Shown: positions 59,008 to 64,000 of the stretch, one piece after another
Layout: every line of letters starts with the position of its first letter
Position numbering within the stretch: position 1 is the stretch's first letter
NCBI GenBank assembly: GCA_963803085.1
Contig: CAWDLE010000019.1
Coordinates: 1-64,000 of the forward strand
DNA length: 64,000 nt
Direction of reading: 5' to 3'
DNA from: JACVRW01 sp963803085
GTDB lineage: Bacteria > Actinomycetota > Thermoleophilia > Solirubrobacterales > Thermoleophilaceae
Translations under genes and position numbers: made by a program
Notes under the pieces: generated by a model
Seen by the model: only the letters and a program-made list of their open reading frames with translations
Database searches by the model: none
What the model was told of the DNA's origin: nothing

Positions 59008-59694
59008 CTAGTGCCGCTCGGGCTCGACCTCCACAAGGCCCTCGCGAACGGCCCACAGCGCTGCCTGGGTGCGTGAGCTCAGGCGCAGCTTGCGGAGGAT
59101 CCTGGATACGTGAGTCCTGGCCGTTCGCTCGCTGATCAAGAGCTCGGTGGCAATCTGCTTGTTGGGCTTGCCCGCAGCCACGAGACGCAGTACCTCGAGC
59201 TCGCGCGCGGTGAGCTCGGTGGTGGGGTCATCGGCGCGCTCTTCTCGAAGTGATGCCATGAGCCGTCGTGCGATCGCAGGCTCGAGCCTCAGTTCGCCGC
59301 GATGCGCCGCGCGCACCGCGGCAGCCACGTCATCGGCATCCGAGTCCTTGAGCATGTAGCCCGACGCTCCTGCCTCGAGCGCGGCATGCACACGCTCCTC
59401 TTCGGCGAACGACGTGAGCGCCACGACCTCGATGTCGTTGTACAGAGCGCGAATCTGACGAGTGGATTCGATGCCGTCGATCGGAGCCATTTGGAGGTCC
59501 ATCACCACCACGTCCGGAAGGCCGTCCGACTCCATGGACGCGAGCAGCTCGAGCGCCTGAGCGCCGCCTCCCGCTTGGCCCATGACCTCGATGTCGGGTT
59601 CGCTGTCTAGGAATGCGAGCAACCCCCGGCGTACGACCTCGTGATCGTCGACGATCAGGACGCCGATGCTCTCGTCGACATTGGGCTGGTCCAT
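59008..59694 (-). CDS. NarL/FixJ-family response regulator
   Basis: A 228-residue two-domain regulator: receiver (GVLIVDDHEVVRRGLLAFLD, phosphorylated Asp in VVVMDLQMAP near 64, Thr in VVALTSFA, Lys in GYMLKDSD) and LuxR HTH (LTARELEVLRLVAAGKPNKQIATELLISERTARTHVSRIL). The ATG at 59694 starts one base after the kinase stop, so this is the cognate partner of the MASE1 kinase. It is the last gene of the pair. Confidence 0.93.
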   Translation of the reverse strand: MDQPNVDESIGVLIVDDHEVVRRGLLAFLDSEPDIEVMGQAGGGAQALELLASMESDGLPDVVVMDLQMAPIDGIESTRQIRALYNDIEVVALTSFAEEERVHAALEAGASGYMLKDSDADDVAAAVRAAHRGELRLEPAIARRLMASLREERADDPTTELTARELEVLRLVAAGKPNKQIATELLISERTARTHVSRILRKLRLSSRTQAALWAVREGLVEVEPERH

Positions 59695-59695
59695 C

Positions 59696-61201
59696 TCAGG
59701 CCCCGTCCGTCTCCGCCGGGACGCGGACCCGGATGAGGGTCCCGTACCCACGCTTGCTGGTGATCGTGAGATGCCCGCCGATCTCGGTTGCACGGCTTCG
59801 CATCGAGTCCAAGCCGAAGTGGCCGGGATGTCCTGCGCTCGGGTCGAACCCCTCTCCGTTGTCGCGGACTTCTACGAGTACGTGCCCATTCTGAGCCTCC
59901 ACCAGGACGAACGCAGCAGTGGCGTGGGCATGCTTGACGACATTGGCCAACGCCTCGCGCCCGATGCCGTAAAGCTGGGTCTCGACGCCCTGGGAGAGCG
60001 GAAGCCGCGAACTCGAGCCTTTCACTCTGATGGTCGGCCCGTCGGCAGCCCGCAGGCCCGCGGCATGCCTCGAGAGCGCCGACACCAGGCCGTCGTGAAT
60101 CGGGTCACGACGCAGTTCGAAGATGAGCGCGCGCATCTCGCCCTGCACGCTCTTCGTCAGCTCAGCGATTGCGCTGAGGGATTGTGCGATCCGTCCCGGC
60201 GCGGTGGCGTCGTCCTGCTCGAGAGCCTTCTGCGCTGTTCGCGTGTGAAGCACGGTCGAGAACAGGGCCTGCGAGACCGAATCGTGCAGATCGCGAGCGA
60301 TCCGGCGTCGCTCCTCCACCGCCCGCTCGCCCTCGTTTCTGCGAGCTTCGGCGAGATCCCTGGACGATCGCTCGCGTTCGCTCACCACTGCGCTCAGGAA
60401 CAGCGTGGTCAGCGCAGCCACGGCGATGTAGAGCTGTGTACTCAGCGTCTTGTGATTGATCGTCTGCTGCGAGAACGGGCCCAAATCGTGGGCCGTGACG
60501 CCGATGGCCACGGCGGCCGTGATCGCGATGGCCAGCGTGGCTCCCGGAGCTCCGAATCGGAACGCGACCCAGATCAGCGCGGGAAAGACCACGTAGGTGA
60601 TGGGTTCTTCGGTCGAGACCGCAACGATGCCGAGCGCGGTCACCGCCGCGATCACGGCGGCTCCTTCCCAGGTTCGGATGCGGCGCCAGGCCGCCAGAGG
60701 GTCCCGCGCCCATGCGAGCATCAGGGGCAGGACGACCAAGCCGCCGGAGGTGTCGCCCAGCCACCATGTGCGCCAGAACTCGGTCGCGTCCGACCCATCG
60801 ACGACACCGCCGGCAAGCATCGACACGGTGCCCACGGTCGCGCTGATCGCCGTGGCGGTCCCAAGCGCCACGAGCATGCCGCCGACCTGCTCGACGCGAT
60901 CCATCGCTGCACCCGGTCCGATCAGCCGGCGCAGGAGCAGTGCGCCCACGATGATCTCCGCCATGTTGCCGGTCTGCTGCCCGAGCAGACTCCCGACGGG
61001 GAAGGAGCTGTCGTCGAGCAGAAGCTGTCCGTTGACCACGATCTCGCCGAGCAGCACGCCGGGCCACCAGCGCAGTCCCCACAGGTAGAGAGCGGCGATC
61101 CCGAGCCCCGCAGGGGGCCATATCGCGGACACCGAAGCCGTGTACCGCAGGGTCTGGCCGACCTTCGCGGCTCCGTAGTAGGCCGCGGCGAGAAGCACCA
61201 C
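59696..61201 (-). CDS. MASE1-domain histidine kinase (HisKA_3 type)
   Basis: A 501-residue membrane sensor kinase. An N-terminal MASE1 region of about eight helices (residues 1-280; SAIWPPAGLGIAALYLWG and TWWLGDTSGGLVVLPLMLAW) is followed by the dimerisation box VEERRRIARDLHDSVSQALF with phosphoaccepting His near 303. The catalytic ATPase region has GIGREALANVVKHAHA (N-box), VRDNGEGFD and HFGLDSMRSRA (G boxes). The only usable start upstream of the first helix is the GTG at 61201, so a few N-terminal residues may be missing. Ligand unknown. Confidence 0.9.
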   Translation of the reverse strand: MVLLAAAYYGAAKVGQTLRYTASVSAIWPPAGLGIAALYLWGLRWWPGVLLGEIVVNGQLLLDDSSFPVGSLLGQQTGNMAEIIVGALLLRRLIGPGAAMDRVEQVGGMLVALGTATAISATVGTVSMLAGGVVDGSDATEFWRTWWLGDTSGGLVVLPLMLAWARDPLAAWRRIRTWEGAAVIAAVTALGIVAVSTEEPITYVVFPALIWVAFRFGAPGATLAIAITAAVAIGVTAHDLGPFSQQTINHKTLSTQLYIAVAALTTLFLSAVVSERERSSRDLAEARRNEGERAVEERRRIARDLHDSVSQALFSTVLHTRTAQKALEQDDATAPGRIAQSLSAIAELTKSVQGEMRALIFELRRDPIHDGLVSALSRHAAGLRAADGPTIRVKGSSSRLPLSQGVETQLYGIGREALANVVKHAHATAAFVLVEAQNGHVLVEVRDNGEGFDPSAGHPGHFGLDSMRSRATEIGGHLTITSKRGYGTLIRVRVPAETDGA

Positions 61202-61324
61202 GCCGCCGACGTATCGGAGCGATGGCCACCGTACGCCAACCGCGTCGATCCGGCGGAGCGCCGCGTGCGCGGCGGGCAGCTGAGCTTGAGTGCTGATAGT
61301 TCACGTTACCGCCCGCGCAGACCG

Positions 61325-61353
61325 TTGACCAAATGAGCCAAATGACGTACGGC
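61325..61353 (+). promoter_or_regulatory. Candidate promoter with a direct repeat in the spacer
   Basis: TTGACC (61325-61330) and TACGGC (61348-61353) are 17 bases apart, in the gap between the two kinases. The spacer contains CCAAATGA twice (61329-61336 and 61338-61345) one base apart, which could be a response-regulator site. The -10 is weak, and the distance to the next ATG (61457) is about 100 bp. Confidence 0.35.
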
Positions 61354-61456
61354 GCCCTCGTCGAATGTCCTACTGTCAGCGGGACATCCGCCCGTTGTTT
61401 GGCGCCACCGCGACGCGGGATCCTGGGAGCCGCGACATAGCACGCCTGCGCACCAC

Positions 61457-64000
61457 ATGACCAGGACCTTCCCCCCCGACACCAGGCCTGCGTCACTCCC
61501 GCTGGCGAGCGGAGCTGACACGGACGTAGCTCCACCCGTTGCGGGCTTGGCGGCCCTCGGCGCCGCCGGCGTTGCGCTTGCCGCTGCCGCGGCATGGATT
61601 GCGGCGACGGGCGCCGGAACCCCGCCGCGTGGGTTCAGCGCCGCCGTGCACGCCCTTGTGATCGCAGCCCCGATGGCGGCAGGGCTCTACGCGGTGTACC
61701 GACACCCACAGGGGCGCTTCGGCTGGCTGCTGATTCTTGCCGCGGTGCTGTGGTCGCCCACGATGCTGGCCGAGTCGGCCGACAGCGTGCTCTACAGCAT
61801 CGGCAGGGTCTGGGTCTGGTTTGCCGAGCTGCTGCTGATCTATCTCGTCCTCGCCTTCCCCTCAGGGCACCTGGGGGGCCGAACGGATCGGCTCCTCGTC
61901 CGCGCGGGCGCCGCGGCGGTGTTCCTCTTTCTGGTGTCAGCGCTTCTCGCTGAGTACCCGGAGCCGAGCCCGTGGGCCACGTGCGGCACCGACTGCCCAG
62001 CCAACGCCTTCATGCTTCCGAGCTCCGAGCCCGGGTTCGTCGGAGCGGTGCTCATGCCGGTGGCCCAGGCGGCGAGCGTGCTGGTCTTCGCCTGCGTAGC
62101 GCTGCAGCTTCTTCGGCGCTTGCTGAACGGCAGCAGCCTGATGCGTCTCGAGCTCGTGCCGGTACTGGCTGCGGCCGTCGTGCGAATGGCCGTGACCGCT
62201 GCATTCCTGATTGCACGTGAGGCCGACGCCACGTCACAGGTCACGGAAGTGCTCGGTTGGATCGCGCTACTGGCGACGCCCGCCGTATCCGTCGGGTTCC
62301 TGATCGGGCTTGTGCGGTCGCGGGCACGCGCCGCGCGGGCGCTTGGGAAGCTGAGCGGGGCTCTCGGTCGACCCAGCGCGCAGGAATTGCGCCAGGTGAT
62401 CGCGGAGGCCGTGGACGATCCGTCGCTCCAGATCGTCTACCGGACTTCAGGCGATCCGGCTGAGTGGGTGGACGAGAGCGGCCGCGCGGCGGATCTGGCC
62501 GAGAGGTCTCCCGACCGGGCGACAACGGAGATCCGGAGCCGTGGCGTACCGGTCGCGGCGCTGGTTCACGATGCCGCACTGGCGGAGGCGCCGGTGATGA
62601 CCGAGGTCGCGAACGGCTTCGCACAGATGGCGCTCCAAAACCAGCGACTCGAAACGGAGCTGCGCTCCTCGCTGACGGAGCTCAAGGCTTCTCGCAGTCG
62701 AATCATGTCTGCGGCCGACGCGGAGCGCAGGCGGATCGAGCGGGACCTGCACGACGGCGCGCAGCAGCGACTCCTGGCGCTCGCGATAGAGCTCGAGCTC
62801 GCAGGGGAGCTCGTCACGACCGATCCCGACAAGGGCGCCAAGCGCCTTCACGAGCTCGTGGAGGACGTGAACCAAGCAATGGCGGATATCCGCTCGCTGG
62901 CCAGCGGCCTCTACCCGAGCCTCCTGCTCGAACGCGGTCTCGTCGAGGCCGTCTCAGACGTGGCCGCGGCGTGCGCGCTGCCAACCACGCTCACCGCTGA
63001 GAGTCTGGGCCGTTACGCACCCGAGATCGAGGGTGCCGTCTACTTCTGCTGCAGAGAGGCGCTGCAGAACGCTGCGAAGCACGCCGAGGGCGCTCGGTCT
63101 GTCGCCATCAAGCTGTGGGAAGCCGAAGCTGTCCACTTCGAGGTGCGCGACGACGGCGCGGGGTTGCCGCAAGGCCACGGCAGCGAGGGCGCGGGCATCA
63201 CGAACATGCGAGACCGGATCGGTGCCATGGGAGGCACGCTGGTGATCGAGTCGCACCCCGGGGCGGGGACGCGCGTGATGGGGGCGGTGCCGAAGGCACC
63301 CGCCGACCTGCCGCTTCCGATCGACAGCCTGTTGCGCCGGGCAACCGACGCCCTGCCGGATTGTCTTGCCATCTATCGCGCCGTTCTCGACGCGCGTGGC
63401 AATGTCGCCGACTTCGCCGTGGAGCACATGAACGACGCCGCGCGGAGAGACCTCGGACTGGGGGCTCAGGAGCTCGCCGGACAAACCCTCGGTCGGCTGC
63501 AGCCCGACTACCTTGGTTCGAAAGCCTTCAGGTGGCTTCGTCACATCGTCGAGCTCGAGGTGCCCGGGGTGCGGGAGGACAACGCATACGAGCCGATCGA
63601 TGGTGGCCGCCGGCGCCTCCGGCAGTCCTCCGAATTGCGCGCTGCCCCGCTCGGCGGCGGCAGGGTCGTGGTGGTCTGGCGGGACGTGACCGAGCACGCC
63701 CGCGCGGAGGAGGAGCTGCGCCTCCAATCAACCGTGCTGCGCCGGGCGGCTGAGGGTGTCTGTCTGATACGGGCCTCGGACTCTGTGATCGTCTATACCA
63801 ACCAGCGCTTCGCCGAGATCTTGGGCTACGAGCCCGGCGAACTCGACGGACGGCCGGTGACCGACATCAACTGGGAGGACAACCCCGGCGACGCCGAGCT
63901 GGTGGCGGAGCGGATCGTCGCAGATCTGAAACGCACAGGAGAGGCGCGCTGCGACCTACGCAACCGGCGCAAGGACGGAAGCCTGATCTGGTGCGAGGCG
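61457..64000 (+). CDS. Multidomain histidine kinase with PAS domains after the kinase core (partial)
   Basis: The frame is open from the ATG at 61457 to the window end, 848 codons. About seven membrane helices fill residues 30-285 (VAGLAALGAAGVALAAAAAW, LLIYLVLAFPSGHLGG). A linker follows, then HisKA_3 (ADAERRRIERDLHDGAQQRL, phosphoaccepting His near 430), an ATPase domain (CREALQNAAKHAEG near 535, VRDDGAGLPQ, GAGITNMRDRI), and then two PAS-like domains (LAIYRAVLDARGNVADFAVE; VIVYTNQRFAEILGYEPGEL). Sensor domains after the catalytic core are unusual and imply further domains downstream, such as GGDEF/EAL. It is divergent from the MASE1 kinase. Confidence 0.88.
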   Translation, partial: MTRTFPPDTRPASLPLASGADTDVAPPVAGLAALGAAGVALAAAAAWIAATGAGTPPRGFSAAVHALVIAAPMAAGLYAVYRHPQGRFGWLLILAAVLWSPTMLAESADSVLYSIGRVWVWFAELLLIYLVLAFPSGHLGGRTDRLLVRAGAAAVFLFLVSALLAEYPEPSPWATCGTDCPANAFMLPSSEPGFVGAVLMPVAQAASVLVFACVALQLLRRLLNGSSLMRLELVPVLAAAVVRMAVTAAFLIAREADATSQVTEVLGWIALLATPAVSVGFLIGLVRSRARAARALGKLSGALGRPSAQELRQVIAEAVDDPSLQIVYRTSGDPAEWVDESGRAADLAERSPDRATTEIRSRGVPVAALVHDAALAEAPVMTEVANGFAQMALQNQRLETELRSSLTELKASRSRIMSAADAERRRIERDLHDGAQQRLLALAIELELAGELVTTDPDKGAKRLHELVEDVNQAMADIRSLASGLYPSLLLERGLVEAVSDVAAACALPTTLTAESLGRYAPEIEGAVYFCCREALQNAAKHAEGARSVAIKLWEAEAVHFEVRDDGAGLPQGHGSEGAGITNMRDRIGAMGGTLVIESHPGAGTRVMGAVPKAPADLPLPIDSLLRRATDALPDCLAIYRAVLDARGNVADFAVEHMNDAARRDLGLGAQELAGQTLGRLQPDYLGSKAFRWLRHIVELEVPGVREDNAYEPIDGGRRRLRQSSELRAAPLGGGRVVVVWRDVTEHARAEEELRLQSTVLRRAAEGVCLIRASDSVIVYTNQRFAEILGYEPGELDGRPVTDINWEDNPGDAELVAERIVADLKRTGEARCDLRNRRKDGSLIWCEA

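Noticed and set aside
59666..61336. 556-codon rightward open frame over the MASE1 kinase
   Set aside because: Antisense shadow; no family pattern, and the minus strand carries all kinase motifs.
61202..61456. Gap between the two kinases as a place for an RNA gene
   Set aside because: I see no tRNA-like or structured RNA pattern; only a candidate promoter and a short direct repeat.

Overview
The window is high-GC, densely coded DNA with many 4-bp ATGA/GTGA stop-start overlaps and frequent GTG and TTG starts. Gene content (type III glutamine synthetase, 1590-residue NAD-glutamate dehydrogenase, DasR-like amino-sugar regulon, RsbW-type kinases, LuxR-family regulators, SHOCT and DUF6325 small proteins) points to an actinobacterium. 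A soil lineage of the Thermoleophilia (Solirubrobacterales-like) is my best guess, but no rRNA or other phylogenetic marker lies in the window. I see no tRNA, rRNA, CRISPR array, insertion sequence or prophage. The longest gene-free stretch is about 255 bp (61202-61456).

Layout. 1-11 kb: end of an MFS pump, type III glutamine synthetase, a two-gene ABC exporter, a frameshifted ornithine-cyclodeaminase-like gene, an SNF2 helicase, an M20 peptidase, a secreted GH6 glycosidase, an ArsR/SRPBCC pair and a small secreted protein. 11.1-16.9 kb: an amino-sugar catabolic regulon. nagA reads rightward, while a sugar-binding lipoprotein, a BadF-type kinase, NanE epimerase, a GntR regulator and a SIS-domain deaminase read leftward. 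Each transcription unit starts beside the same perfect palindrome, CTGGTCTAGACCAG. 16.9-26 kb: an SDR, the giant glutamate dehydrogenase, two RsbW-like ATPases and two MFS transporters, followed by a scrambled duplication scar. 26-37 kb: cupin, amidohydrolase, ring-cleaving dioxygenase, acyl-CoA carboxylase beta, an Ig-repeat secreted protein, RNase D, an M14 peptidase fused to an amidase, LapA and ZIP proteins.

37-59 kb looks like an accessory envelope/stress region. It holds a truncated membrane gene beside a DHA2 pump, a K+ channel, a formylglycine-generating enzyme, DUF202, two DUF6325 proteins, a holin-phosphodiesterase fusion, four regulators beside a glutamate decarboxylase, four SHOCT-tailed proteins, RDD, HerA-like ATPase, DUF7144, GH15 and AI-2E proteins. 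Two of the SHOCT proteins are near-identical paralogues 5.4 kb apart. 59-64 kb: two divergent histidine kinase systems, the second running off the window.

A practical warning: at least four genes, and probably a fifth, carry single-base indels that break otherwise well-conserved proteins (near 4733, 4811, 48053, 50780, 52116, 53660 and 53808). Five of the seven lie between 48 and 54 kb. The proteins are undegraded apart from the shift, so sequence or assembly error is at least as likely as real pseudogenes.
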